Positions 1 to 8,519 are shown, counted from the stretch's first letter. The stretch is 17,852 nucleotides of DNA from JBBKWQ01 sp037969115 (GCA_037969115.1 JBBKWQ010000210.1:1-17852), one strand, 5' to 3'. Numbers and translations: made by a program. Notes: a model not told the origin generated them from the sequence alone.

Positions 1-465
1 GTCGGCAACCGAGACGAAGACCATCCCGGCGGTGATCTCGCACGCGGCCGCCTGCAGTCCGTGTTGCAGCGGGTCGAAGCCCTCGTCGGTCTTGCGAGCT
101 CTGGCCAACGTGCCATCGAGCTCGTACGACCACTGGTGGTACGGGCAGACGATGCGTCGCCGTGCCGTACCCCTTGCTTCGGTGCACAGCAAGGAGCCGC
201 GATGGCGACACACATTGTGGAGCGCCCGCACCACGCCGTCGTTGCCGCGAACGATCACGAGTTGGTGATCGCCGATCGTGAGGGTGAGATAGTCGCCCGG
301 ATTCGGTATCTCGACATCGTGGCCGGCGAAGAACCAGTGTCGGTACCAGACGCGCTCCAGGTCGGATCGATAGATGTCGGCGTCGACGTAGAACTCACGA
401 GGCAGCGAATGGGCCGGTCGACGGTTGCGCAGCGCCTGTTCGAGTCCTCCCGCGATCACGTTCAC
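1..465 (-). CDS. Rieske-type ring-hydroxylating/demethylating oxygenase, alpha subunit (N-terminal part)
   Basis: The reverse strand reads open from a GTG at 465 to the window edge (155 codons), so the C-terminal catalytic part is outside. A Rieske [2Fe-2S] motif is intact: C86-x-H88 in CRHRG, then C107-x2-H110 in CPYHQWSYELDG. The N-terminus (LPREFY, then WYRHWFFAGH and IPNPGDY) looks like the glycine betaine / proline betaine (stachydrine) demethylase branch (GbcA, Stc2) rather than classical aromatic dioxygenases; this is from memory of the family. These enzymes hydroxylate an N-methyl group with O2 and reductase electrons, releasing formaldehyde. The GTG has a GGAG about 10 bases upstream; the frame stays open upstream to the stop of the AraC gene, so a TTG at 531 is an alternative. 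It lies 84 bp after the AraC-type gene on the same strand and may share its transcript. Substrate is inference. Confidence 0.85.
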   Translation of the reverse strand, partial: MNVIAGGLEQALRNRRPAHSLPREFYVDADIYRSDLERVWYRHWFFAGHDVEIPNPGDYLTLTIGDHQLVIVRGNDGVVRALHNVCRHRGSLLCTEARGTARRRIVCPYHQWSYELDGTLARARKTDEGFDPLQHGLQAAACEITAGMVFVSVAD

Positions 466-549
466 ATCGTGCTCGCTCCGTGTGAGCGGGTCTAGGTCAG
501 ATGGGCGGCGCGTCTCACGCCGTTTGTCCAACGTCGGTCCGTCGGCGCC

Positions 550-1275
550 TCACTGCGATGGTGGTTGTTCGTTGCGGACGGTCGCCCGGTATTGGCGTGG
601 TGTCAGGCCCATCGCTGCCTTGAAGTACTTGGTCAGCTGGCTCTGGTCGTAGTAACCGCACTTGGCGGCGACATCACTGATCGTCAGGTCGGTCGTGGCG
701 AGCAACATGGCGGCGCGATCGAGCCGGGTACGCATGAGGTACTGCTTCGGGGACACTCCGAGCACGTTTCTCATCGCGCGTTCGAGCTGGTCGGTCGTGA
801 GCTGGGCCGCTCGGGCCAGGTCGATGACACGGAGGCGCCCCTGGCGGTCGCGGCCGGCGAGATCGATGGCTGCCTGCAATCCAGCTCCGGGGTCGTGGCC
901 GCGCACGGCGATGTGCGCCTGCGTCGACACTGCCACGATCACGGGATCGAAACCCTTGTCATGATGGAGCAGCCGGGTGGTGAGGAACCACTCGCGGCGG
1001 CCGTGGGCATCGGTGATGATCTCGAGCTGGTTGCGCACCGGCAAACCGGTTCGAAGCAGCGACTGATCCTGCGCCCGATAGGCGATCGCGAGGTCGGGCG
1101 GGAAGAAATCGTCCGCGCAGTACCCGACCACGTCGCTCTGCCGCTGGCGCTGCATCCGGCGGACGAACATGTCGTTCACGGCGAGGTAGTGGCCGTGTTG
1201 GTCCTTGACGAAGATCATCACGTGGGGCGTCGCCTCGAACAGGTCCACGAGCAGCTGCGTCGACGGTGGCAACAC
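550..1275 (-). CDS. PAS domain-containing AraC-family transcriptional regulator
   Basis: The 241-residue product has two parts. Residues about 8-118 form a PAS-like sensor (MIFVKDQHGHYLAVND, then a FLTTRLLHHDKG segment typical of PAS strands). Residues about 135-232 are a double helix-turn-helix AraC domain (ISDVAAKCGYYDQSQLTKYFKAAMG followed by TPRQYR). This differs from the usual AraC design with a cupin-like or DJ-1-like sensor. The start is a GTG immediately followed by TTG, with no convincing Shine-Dalgarno, so the exact start is uncertain. It is divergent from the TMADH-like flavoprotein gene and upstream of the Rieske gene on the same strand, so it is the natural candidate local regulator of both. 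The ligand is not visible from sequence; a small molecule or redox cofactor bound by PAS is inference. Confidence 0.88.
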   Translation of the reverse strand: MLPPSTQLLVDLFEATPHVMIFVKDQHGHYLAVNDMFVRRMQRQRQSDVVGYCADDFFPPDLAIAYRAQDQSLLRTGLPVRNQLEIITDAHGRREWFLTTRLLHHDKGFDPVIVAVSTQAHIAVRGHDPGAGLQAAIDLAGRDRQGRLRVIDLARAAQLTTDQLERAMRNVLGVSPKQYLMRTRLDRAAMLLATTDLTISDVAAKCGYYDQSQLTKYFKAAMGLTPRQYRATVRNEQPPSQ

Positions 1276-1291
1276 GACGCCAGTCTTGCCG

Positions 1292-1335
1292 AACGGTGAC
1301 CCCGTTGTACGAACACCGGCGTGCTCGACGCCGGT
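1292..1335. promoter_or_regulatory. Two inverted repeats in the divergent araC-like/flavoprotein intergenic region
   Basis: Positions 1292-1306 hold AACGG-5 nt-CCGTT. Positions 1315-1335 hold ACCGGCG-7 nt-CGCCGGT, a perfect 7+7 repeat, flanked by near-complementary CGAA and TTCG. Both lie in the 101 bp between the start codons at 1275 (minus) and 1377 (plus), where operators for a shared regulator are expected. AraC proteins more often bind direct repeats, so the larger palindrome may serve another dimeric regulator. Function is inferred. Confidence 0.45.
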
Positions 1336-1376
1336 TCGACCTAGACCGCAGGCTCGCGATCGGCTGAGATGGTTGG

Positions 1377-3410
1377 ATGGACGACCCGCTGCTGCAACCG
1401 TTCAGCATCAAACACCTCCAGTTGCGCAACCGGGTGTTCTCGTCGTCGCACGAACCGGCGTACGGCGACGGAGGCATGCCGACCGACCGCTACCGCCTGT
1501 ACCACGTGGAAAAAGCCAAGGGTGGCATCGCCATGACGATGACCGCCGGTGGTGCGGTTGTGAGCCCCGACAGCCCGCCCGCGTTCGGAAACCTACACGC
1601 GTACGACGACACGATCGTGCCGTGGATCCGTCGTCTCACCGACGACGTGCACGAACAGGGCGCGGCAGTGATGATCCAGCTCACGCATCTGGGTCGGCGC
1701 ACCGGATGGGCGCAGGACGACTGGCTGCCCGTCGTCGGAGCGTCGCCGATCCGCGAGGCGGCCCATCGTACGATCCCCAAGGAGGCCGAGGACTGGGACA
1801 TCGACCGGATCGTCGGGCACTACGCCGACGCCGCCGAGCGGATGCAGACCGGAGGCATGGACGGGATCGAACTCGAGGCATACGGCCATCTCATCGATCA
1901 GTTCTGGTCACCATTGACCAACCGTCGCACCGACGAGTACGGCGGATCGATCGACAACCGGCTCCGCTTCGCCATGAAGGTGTTCCGAGCGATTCGCGAT
2001 CGCGTCGGACCGGACTTCATCGTCGGCACCCGGATCGCGATCGACGAGGTGTTGCCGGGTGGCATCGACACCGTGGCCGGTCTCGACATCGTTCGGCGGC
2101 TCGAGGACGCGGGTCTCATCGACTTCGTCAACGTCATCCGCGGGAACATCGCAACCGATGCTGATCTCACCGAGGTGATCCCCATCCACGGGATGCGATC
2201 GGCGCCGCATCTCGATTTCGCCGGCCGCGTACGCGAGGCGACGGCGCTCCCGGTGCTCCATGCATCGAAGATCGATGATGTCGCCACGGCACGCCATGCC
2301 ATCGCCGAGGGCAAACTCGACCTGGTCGGGATGACCCGCGCCCACATCGCCGACCCGCACATCGTGCGCAAGTTGATCGAGCACCGCGAGGCCGAGATCC
2401 GGCCGTGTGTCGGCGCCACGTACTGCCTCGACCGGATCTACGAGGCAGGTGAGGCGTTGTGCATCCACAACGCTGCGACGAGTCGCGAGGCGACGATGCC
2501 TCACCAGATCTCGCCCGCGTCGAAGCCACGTCGGGTGGTCGTCGTCGGCGGTGGTCCCGGCGGGCTCGAAGCCGCCCGCGTCGCCGGCGAGCGAGGTCAC
2601 GATGTACTCGTGCTCGAGGCGATGCCGTGGACGGGGGGTCAGGTGCGGCTTGCGGCGCGCAACCAGCGTCGCCGTGACCTGATGGGCATGATCGAGTGGC
2701 GTGATGCCGAGCTCGCTCGCCTCGGTGTGGAGGTTCGGTGTGACAGTTTCGCCGAGATGGCCGACATCGTCGCTGCGGAACCCGAGGTGGTCATAGTGGC
2801 GACCGGTGGGCTGCCACAAGCGCCCGAGCTCGAGCTCGGCGCCGACCGCGTCTTCACCAGTTGGGATGTTCTCGGTGGAGACGTGACGCCGACCGGTGAT
2901 GTGCTGCTGTACGACGACAACGGTACGCACTCGGCCCTCTCCGCCGCCGAGATGATCGCCCGGTCGGGTGCCAACCTCGAGATCGTCACGCCCGAACGTA
3001 TGCTCGGAATCGAGGTCGGTGGGATGAACCACGTGCCGTACGCTCGTGCGTTCAACGAAACCGACACGCGCATCACGCTGAACCAGCGCGTTCGTGCCGT
3101 GCGACCGGAGGACGGCCGACTCTGCGTGGAGATCGGCAGTGACCAGTCGAGTCATCGCAGCGTGCGCCACGTCGACTGGGTCATCACCGACCACGGCACC
3201 GCGGTCAACGCCGACCTGTACTTCGAACTGAAGCCGGCGTCGTCGAACCTCGGCGCCGTCGACTACGGCGCGTTGATGGAGGGTCGCTCCCAATGTCTGG
3301 TGCGGAACGACACCGGAGCGTTCCAGCTCTTCCGCATCGGCGACGCGGTGTCGAGCCGCAACATCCATGCCGCCGTGTACGACGCGCTCCGCCTCGTCAA
3401 GGACCTCTGA
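1377..3410 (+). CDS. FMN/FAD-dependent oxidoreductase of the trimethylamine dehydrogenase / 2,4-dienoyl-CoA reductase family (N-methylproline demethylase-like)
   Basis: 677 residues, the usual length for this family. Residues 1-335 are an old-yellow-enzyme TIM barrel binding FMN; Y169-G-H171 lies where TMADH has its catalytic Tyr169 and nearby His, followed by the conserved TDEYGGS-x3-NR signature. The iron-sulfur region reads C344-x5-C350-x11-C362; the usual second cysteine is A347. From about 385 there is a Rossmann fold with G391-GGPGG for a dinucleotide. Family members oxidise N-methylamines to imines, releasing formaldehyde, or reduce dienoyl-CoA. With a Rieske demethylase-like gene and an AraC-type regulator next door, oxidative demethylation of a methylated amine (for example N-methylproline or a dimethylglycine-like compound) is most likely. 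The ATG has only a weak GAG 8 bases upstream. The STAS-DUF952 gene follows after 26 bp, possibly in the same transcript. Confidence 0.9.
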   Translation: MDDPLLQPFSIKHLQLRNRVFSSSHEPAYGDGGMPTDRYRLYHVEKAKGGIAMTMTAGGAVVSPDSPPAFGNLHAYDDTIVPWIRRLTDDVHEQGAAVMIQLTHLGRRTGWAQDDWLPVVGASPIREAAHRTIPKEAEDWDIDRIVGHYADAAERMQTGGMDGIELEAYGHLIDQFWSPLTNRRTDEYGGSIDNRLRFAMKVFRAIRDRVGPDFIVGTRIAIDEVLPGGIDTVAGLDIVRRLEDAGLIDFVNVIRGNIATDADLTEVIPIHGMRSAPHLDFAGRVREATALPVLHASKIDDVATARHAIAEGKLDLVGMTRAHIADPHIVRKLIEHREAEIRPCVGATYCLDRIYEAGEALCIHNAATSREATMPHQISPASKPRRVVVVGGGPGGLEAARVAGERGHDVLVLEAMPWTGGQVRLAARNQRRRDLMGMIEWRDAELARLGVEVRCDSFAEMADIVAAEPEVVIVATGGLPQAPELELGADRVFTSWDVLGGDVTPTGDVLLYDDNGTHSALSAAEMIARSGANLEIVTPERMLGIEVGGMNHVPYARAFNETDTRITLNQRVRAVRPEDGRLCVEIGSDQSSHRSVRHVDWVITDHGTAVNADLYFELKPASSNLGAVDYGALMEGRSQCLVRNDTGAFQLFRIGDAVSSRNIHAAVYDALRLVKDL

Positions 3411-3436
3411 ACCGCAACGACGAAAGGCGCGGTACT

Positions 3437-4138
3437 GTGCGCGCCGTGGAGCTGGAAATCAGGGTCGATCGGGTCGGGGACGAGTACGTGATGTCGCTCG
3501 TCGGCGTGGCCGATGTCAGTACGCTGCCGACGCTGCACAGCGCGCTGCTTCGCCACCTTCGAGCTCACCCCGACAGTGACCTGCTCGTCGACCTCGACGA
3601 GGTGATCGCGATCGACGACTCGGCGCTCGGGGTGTTGCTCGGAGCGGCTGGTCGTTCGCGTGAGTCTGGTCGGGATCTCGTTGTCGTCTGCTCGGACGAA
3701 CGACGCCGTGATCGGCTGTCGCAGATGCGATTCGATCGCGCCGTCGAGGTACGCAGCAGTATGCGACCCTCCGCAGCAGCGCACGATCTGTTCCACATCG
3801 CCCTCGCCGACGATTGGGACGATGCTCAACACCGCGGCGAGTACCGCGTCAGCACTCGCGGCATGACGTTGGACGAAGTGGGATTCATCCACTGTTCTCG
3901 ACTGAAACAAGTGGAGCAGGTGGCCAACACGTTGTACGGCGATCTCGACGATCTGCTGCTGCTGACCATCGACGAATCGCTCCTGGTCACGCCCGTGCGA
4001 GACGAGCCGCCCGCACCCGGAGTGGATGAGCTCTTCCCGCATCTCTACGGGCCGCTGCCACTGGCCGCCGTCGTGCAGATCACGCCGTGGTTGCGACCAG
4101 ATGGCGAGCTGTGGAAACTCGCTACGCGTCACCCCTGA
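3437..4138 (+). CDS. STAS domain-DUF952 fusion protein
   Basis: I place the start at GTG 3437, which has AAAGG nine bases upstream; the open frame reaches into the preceding gene, but those codons overlap the flavoprotein and look like a shadow. The 233-residue product has a STAS domain (about 1-107) like anti-sigma factor antagonists, with the phosphoacceptor-type loop IDDSALGVLL around S62. A DUF952 domain follows (about 118-218: FHIALADDW, GFIHCS, FPHLYGPLPL). STAS domains partner with serine kinase anti-sigma factors or act as membrane-protein regulatory domains. DUF952 is uncharacterised, with a conserved FIHCS and HLYGPL core. No kinase or sigma gene is in the window, so the partner is unknown. 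The joint is continuous, with no frameshift visible. Confidence 0.85.
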   Translation: MRAVELEIRVDRVGDEYVMSLVGVADVSTLPTLHSALLRHLRAHPDSDLLVDLDEVIAIDDSALGVLLGAAGRSRESGRDLVVVCSDERRRDRLSQMRFDRAVEVRSSMRPSAAAHDLFHIALADDWDDAQHRGEYRVSTRGMTLDEVGFIHCSRLKQVEQVANTLYGDLDDLLLLTIDESLLVTPVRDEPPAPGVDELFPHLYGPLPLAAVVQITPWLRPDGELWKLATRHP

Positions 4139-4151
4139 TCAGGGGTTTCTC
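4131..4151 (+). terminator. Palindromic hairpin overlapping the stop codon of the STAS-DUF952 gene
   Basis: Positions 4131-4146 are a perfect 16-bp palindrome (ACCCCTGATCAGGGGT) containing the TGA stop, followed by TTTCT. Folded with a GATC loop it gives a 6-bp GC-rich stem and a short U-run, consistent with an intrinsic terminator. A second small repeat (GGTTT-7 nt-AAACC, 4144-4160) overlaps its 3' side. Confidence 0.55.
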
Positions 4152-4214
4152 AAGCAAACCTCTGCTCAAGAACACGGTCGAAGTCCCGATGATGTTGTGG
4201 CGGCTCGATGGGCT

Positions 4215-4271
4215 GCCCCGGGAGGTAATACCGCCCTCCGGTGACACCACCCCTCCGGGGCGGGAGAGGAG
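4215..4271 (+). promoter_or_regulatory. Structured leader with competing hairpins ahead of a 40-codon gene
   Basis: GGAGG at 4221-4225 can pair with either of two CCTCC copies. Fold 1 joins 4215-4225 with 4252-4261: 10 bp with one bulged G, enclosing a small ACCG/CGGT hairpin at 4230-4242. Fold 2 joins 4218-4225 with 4235-4241: 7 bp with the same bulge. They exclude each other. When the second CCTCC copy is free, its CTCC at 4253-4256 can face GGAG at 4263-4266, part of the Shine-Dalgarno of the next gene. The layout is switch-like, but I do not recognise a known riboswitch class, and folding is by eye. Confidence 0.4.
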
Positions 4272-4276
4272 AACCG

Positions 4277-4399
4277 ATGACAAAGGTTCAAAAGACCATC
4301 AAGTGGCGCGTCGCCGCTCCGATGTTTCGTGCGGCCGCATCTGCGGGCACCGTCGTAGCACTCGTGGCAACGGTTGGCGCACCATGGAAGTGGTGCTGA
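4277..4399 (+). CDS. Small hydrophobic peptide, 40 aa, unknown function
   Basis: ATG at 4277 is preceded by a very strong Shine-Dalgarno (GGAGAGGAG, 4263-4271, five bases before the start) and the frame closes with TGA at 4397-4399. The product has a basic N-terminus (MTKVQKTIKWRV), one Ala/Val-rich hydrophobic stretch (about residues 19-36) and an unusual end, WKWC, with the only cysteine last. It could be a single-span membrane peptide or a secreted or processed signal. There is no lipobox and no recognised family. A strong GC-rich hairpin follows ten bases after the stop, so it looks like its own short transcription unit between the STAS-DUF952 terminator and the cyclic-di-GMP gene. RBS quality, not homology, is the support. 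Confidence 0.6.
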   Translation: MTKVQKTIKWRVAAPMFRAAASAGTVVALVATVGAPWKWC

Positions 4400-4408
4400 G
4401 GTGACCCA

Positions 4409-4432
4409 CCCGGGCCCGCCAGCGGGCCCGGG
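4409..4432 (+). terminator. GC-rich hairpin after the 40-codon gene
   Basis: CCCGGGCCCGC (4409-4419) and GCGGGCCCGGG (4422-4432) are perfect reverse complements around CA, giving a stem of at least 9 bp. There is no clear T-run afterwards, so it may be a terminator typical of high-GC genomes or an attenuator before the gene starting at 4471. Confidence 0.55.
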
Positions 4433-4470
4433 CACCCACCCGTCTTGCTCTCGACGACGTTGACCGCCCC

Positions 4471-6495
4471 ATGACCTTCGTTGCACCAGACCAGGCCCGC
4501 GCTCGACGCGTGCAGATCTTCATCGTCCTGACGGCGATCGTCGCCGTCGGTCTGACGGGCACGCTCATCCACGTCGATCTGGCCCACGGTCAAGGCAACG
4601 TCGACTGGCTGGCGTTCGGGCTGTTCACACTGCTGCTCTTCCTCGGCGAAACGCGGGAGAGCCTGTGGATGCGGGTCGGCGAAGGTGGCGAGGTCACGCC
4701 CGGCTGGACGTTCGCCTACGCCCTCATGTTGCTCGGCAGCCCCATCGGGGCCGTCGCCGCGATGGCGTTCGTCAACATCTTCATCGCTGTTCGCCGGCGC
4801 CTTCCTCTCCAGAAGGCTGCGTTCAACACCTTGCAGATCGCACTCTCGATGTCGGCCGGAGCGCTGGTCCTCCACGCGTTCGGGATCCACGGAGCCATCA
4901 CCGACCTCGACAACATCCCGATCAGTTGGGGCATCGGAATTCTTGCCGGTGGATGCGCCGTGTTCGTGCTCAACGGCATCCTGATCGCCATCGTGATCGG
5001 TCTGCACAGTGGTACGGGTTTCATCGCCACGCTGCGTTCGGGCCTTGCGCTGAGCATGACGGCAGATGGTGCCCTGCTTTCGCTGGCACCCGTGTTCGTC
5101 ATCGCGATCGACTACAGCGTCGTGCTGGTTCCCCTCTTGTGCAGCACGTCGTACATGGTCATCAAGTCGGCTCGCAACGCGCTCCATCGGGCGCACGAGG
5201 CCAACCACGATCCGCTCACCGGTCTGCTCAACCGACGTGCGTTCGATGATCGGCTGAGCCGCACCTTCGGTCTGCTCGGCAGCGAGCGCGATGCCGTGGT
5301 GTTGGTCATGGACTTCGACGGTTTCAAAGACATCAACGACGCACTCGGACATCAGGTGGGCGACATGCTCCTCGCGGCGTTCGCGCGACGGCTCGTCGAC
5401 GAACTTCCCCCGACTGCTGCGGCGGCGCGTCTCGGCGGCGACGAGTTCGCGGTGATGATTCCGGGAAAGATGGCGCCCAGCCTCATCAGCGCGTCGATCG
5501 CCCAGCTCCACGAGCGCCTCACCGACCCGTTCGATCTCGACGGATTCCCCCTCTCGGTGCGCACCAGCGTCGGTGTTGCCACCGCGCCGCATGACGGCGC
5601 CGACGCCGAGTCGATCCTCGCCGCTGCCGACCTCGCGATGTATCGGGCGAAGCAGTTCGAGACCGGCGTCGAGCATCACCATTCGGAGGAGACGGCGCTG
5701 GGCAGCGGTCGCATCGGCATCCTCTCGGAACTCGCCGACGCAATTGCCACCGGCCAGCTCGAAGTGCACTATCAGCCGCAGTTGAACATCGAGACCGGCG
5801 TGGTCGACGCAGTCGAAGCGCTCGTTCGGTGGCAACATCCCACGCGCGGCACGATCCAACCGAACGACTTCATCGGCTTGGCCGAACAGACGGACCTGAT
5901 CGACCCGCTGACCGAGTTCGTGCTGATGCGCTCGATCCGGGACCTGCAGGCCGCCGGGCTCGACTATCTGGGGCTCTCGATCAACGTGGCTCCCCGGAGC
6001 CTCAACAGCCGAGTCTTCGCGACGATGGTGCTCAACTGCCTCGACGAGACCGGGTATCCCGCTGCTCGGCTGGAGTTGGAGATCACCGAGCGTGCAATCG
6101 CCAACGATGTCGAACGCATCGGGTTGACCATCGATCGTGTTCGTGACGCCGGCGTCAGAGTTGCGCTCGACGATTTCGGGACGGGCTACAGCTCCTTCGC
6201 CACGCTGCGGGGGTTGAAGGCCGACCGACTGAAGGTCGACAAGCAGTTCACCAAGCAGATCTGTGAGTCGCCCGAAGACGAACTGGTCGTGCGCAAGATC
6301 GTCGAACTGGCCCACGGGCTCGGCCTTCAGGTCGTCGCAGAGGGCGTCGAGACACGCGACATCTGGCGGGTTGTCGAAGGCCTGATGTGCGACCACGCCC
6401 AGGGTTATGCCATCGCTCGTCCGATGCCGGTGACCGCGCTCGCCCGCTGGCTGCGCGACCAGCACGCAATGACCCTCCTGGAGGTACTCACATGA
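4471..6495 (+). CDS. Membrane-anchored GGDEF-EAL cyclic-di-GMP turnover protein
   Basis: 674 residues. Residues 14-235 hold about six to seven hydrophobic segments with a polar loop (LGETRESLWMRVGEGGEVTP), an integral sensor region that I cannot assign to a named MASE type. The GGDEF domain (about 245-395) has intact G322-GDEF and so could make c-di-GMP. There is no RxxD at the usual inhibitory-site spacing before it (the segment is proline/alanine-rich), so product inhibition is probably absent. The EAL domain (about 415-665) keeps EAL at 449-451, EITE, DDFGTGYSS at 567-575, the LKVDK lysine and AEGVE at 623-627, so phosphodiesterase activity is expected. Net direction cannot be told. The Shine-Dalgarno before the ATG is poor. 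Its stop overlaps the next start (ATGA), indicating coupled translation with the DUF5317 protein. Confidence 0.93.
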   Translation: MTFVAPDQARARRVQIFIVLTAIVAVGLTGTLIHVDLAHGQGNVDWLAFGLFTLLLFLGETRESLWMRVGEGGEVTPGWTFAYALMLLGSPIGAVAAMAFVNIFIAVRRRLPLQKAAFNTLQIALSMSAGALVLHAFGIHGAITDLDNIPISWGIGILAGGCAVFVLNGILIAIVIGLHSGTGFIATLRSGLALSMTADGALLSLAPVFVIAIDYSVVLVPLLCSTSYMVIKSARNALHRAHEANHDPLTGLLNRRAFDDRLSRTFGLLGSERDAVVLVMDFDGFKDINDALGHQVGDMLLAAFARRLVDELPPTAAAARLGGDEFAVMIPGKMAPSLISASIAQLHERLTDPFDLDGFPLSVRTSVGVATAPHDGADAESILAAADLAMYRAKQFETGVEHHHSEETALGSGRIGILSELADAIATGQLEVHYQPQLNIETGVVDAVEALVRWQHPTRGTIQPNDFIGLAEQTDLIDPLTEFVLMRSIRDLQAAGLDYLGLSINVAPRSLNSRVFATMVLNCLDETGYPAARLELEITERAIANDVERIGLTIDRVRDAGVRVALDDFGTGYSSFATLRGLKADRLKVDKQFTKQICESPEDELVVRKIVELAHGLGLQVVAEGVETRDIWRVVEGLMCDHAQGYAIARPMPVTALARWLRDQHAMTLLEVLT

Positions 6496-7067
6496 TCCTG
6501 CTCGTACTCACGGGAATCGGCGTCGGATCGGCGTTGTTCACCTGGGAACGTGTCAAACGTCTCGCCGCCTTGCCGATCACCGGACTGTCTCTGGTCTGGG
6601 TGGCGATCATTCTGCAGACGGTGCTGTTCGAGTACCTCGGCCAACACCTGCCACTGTGGGCATCGAACGGCATCCACTTCATCACCTATGGGCTGTGCCT
6701 CGCGTTCTTGTGGCGCAACCGACATCTGCCAGGCGGGCTGATCATCGCCGTCGGTGCCGGAATGAATCTTCTGGCCATTGCGGCGAACGGGGGTGCCATG
6801 CCCGCCGACATGGAGGCGTGGCGCCGCGCGGGTCTGCCCGACTTCCCGCCGGAAGTGTTCGAGAACTCCCGAGCGCTGTCGTCGCCACGCCTGGGCTTCC
6901 TCGGCGACATCTTCTACGTGCCCGCCGACTGGCCGTTGTCGAACGTGTTCAGCATCGGCGACGTGCTCATCGTCGTCGGCGGTACATACCTCGCCCACAA
7001 GTGGTGTGCGTCGTCCCCCGACGAAATCGTGACCGACGAGCAGCGCGAAGCGGTCATCGCGGCGTAA
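6492..7067 (+). CDS. DUF5317 family integral membrane protein
   Basis: 191 residues. The start ATG overlaps the TGA of the GGDEF-EAL gene by the ATGA arrangement and has a perfect GGAGG at 6480-6484 with seven-base spacing. Hydrophobic segments are visible near residues 1-15, 30-50, 60-76, 80-100 and 150-166. The family-like core ANGGAMP (98-104), LGFLGDIF and NVFSIGDVLIVVGG matches what I recall of DUF5317, a small actinobacterial membrane family of unknown function. The segment between about 105 and 150 is polar and probably a loop. The coupling suggests that it acts with, or is dosed with, the c-di-GMP enzyme; the nature of that link is unknown. The convergent acyl-CoA dehydrogenase ends 27 bp further on. 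Confidence 0.85.
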   Translation: MILLVLTGIGVGSALFTWERVKRLAALPITGLSLVWVAIILQTVLFEYLGQHLPLWASNGIHFITYGLCLAFLWRNRHLPGGLIIAVGAGMNLLAIAANGGAMPADMEAWRRAGLPDFPPEVFENSRALSSPRLGFLGDIFYVPADWPLSNVFSIGDVLIVVGGTYLAHKWCASSPDEIVTDEQREAVIAA

Positions 7068-7094
7068 CGAGGACGAACGAGACTCGAAGGGAGC

Positions 7095-8435
<1,341 letters not shown>

Positions 8436-8442
8436 TCCGTTC

Positions 8443-8476
8443 GTGCGCGTTCGTACTCGCACGTTCGCAGGCGAAC
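8443..8476. promoter_or_regulatory. Two adjacent palindromes upstream of the acyl-CoA dehydrogenase
   Basis: Positions 8463-8476 are a perfect repeat GTTCGC-AG-GCGAAC. Directly next to it, 8443-8462 is an imperfect 20-bp palindrome (GTGCG...CGCAC, 8 of 10 positions paired). Both lie just before the chosen start and could be operator sites for a dimeric repressor, for example of TetR type, which commonly controls acyl-CoA genes. The half-site order GTTC...GAAC is opposite to the actinobacterial LexA box. Confidence 0.45.
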
Positions 8477-8519
8477 TTAGTGACGACCGGCTCGATATCT
8501 CCCATCCGGGCGCGGAGCT

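Noticed and set aside
1908..3368. Minus-strand open frame of 486 codons opposite the flavoprotein
   Set aside because: Composition is typical of an antisense shadow in high-GC DNA; no motifs.
3293..3436. Longer N-terminus for the STAS-DUF952 protein from ATG 3293
   Set aside because: It would overlap the flavoprotein by 118 bp, and the extra residues are Arg/Pro-rich without STAS similarity; GTG 3437 has a good ribosome binding site.
4178..4191. GGGACTT half-site (minus strand) as a second DosR box ahead of the 40-codon gene
   Set aside because: Only the first half matches; the second half-site lacks GTCC, leaving about 8 of 14 positions.
4288..6465. Long minus-strand open frame of 725 codons opposite the GGDEF-EAL gene
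   Set aside because: It has no recognisable domain, is rich in Arg, Asp and His as GC-rich antisense frames are, and the plus strand encodes an unmistakable GGDEF-EAL protein.
8463..8476. LexA/SOS box
   Set aside because: The half-sites are in the order GTTC...GAAC with a 2-bp spacer, whereas the actinobacterial SOS box is CGAAC-4 nt-GTTCG.
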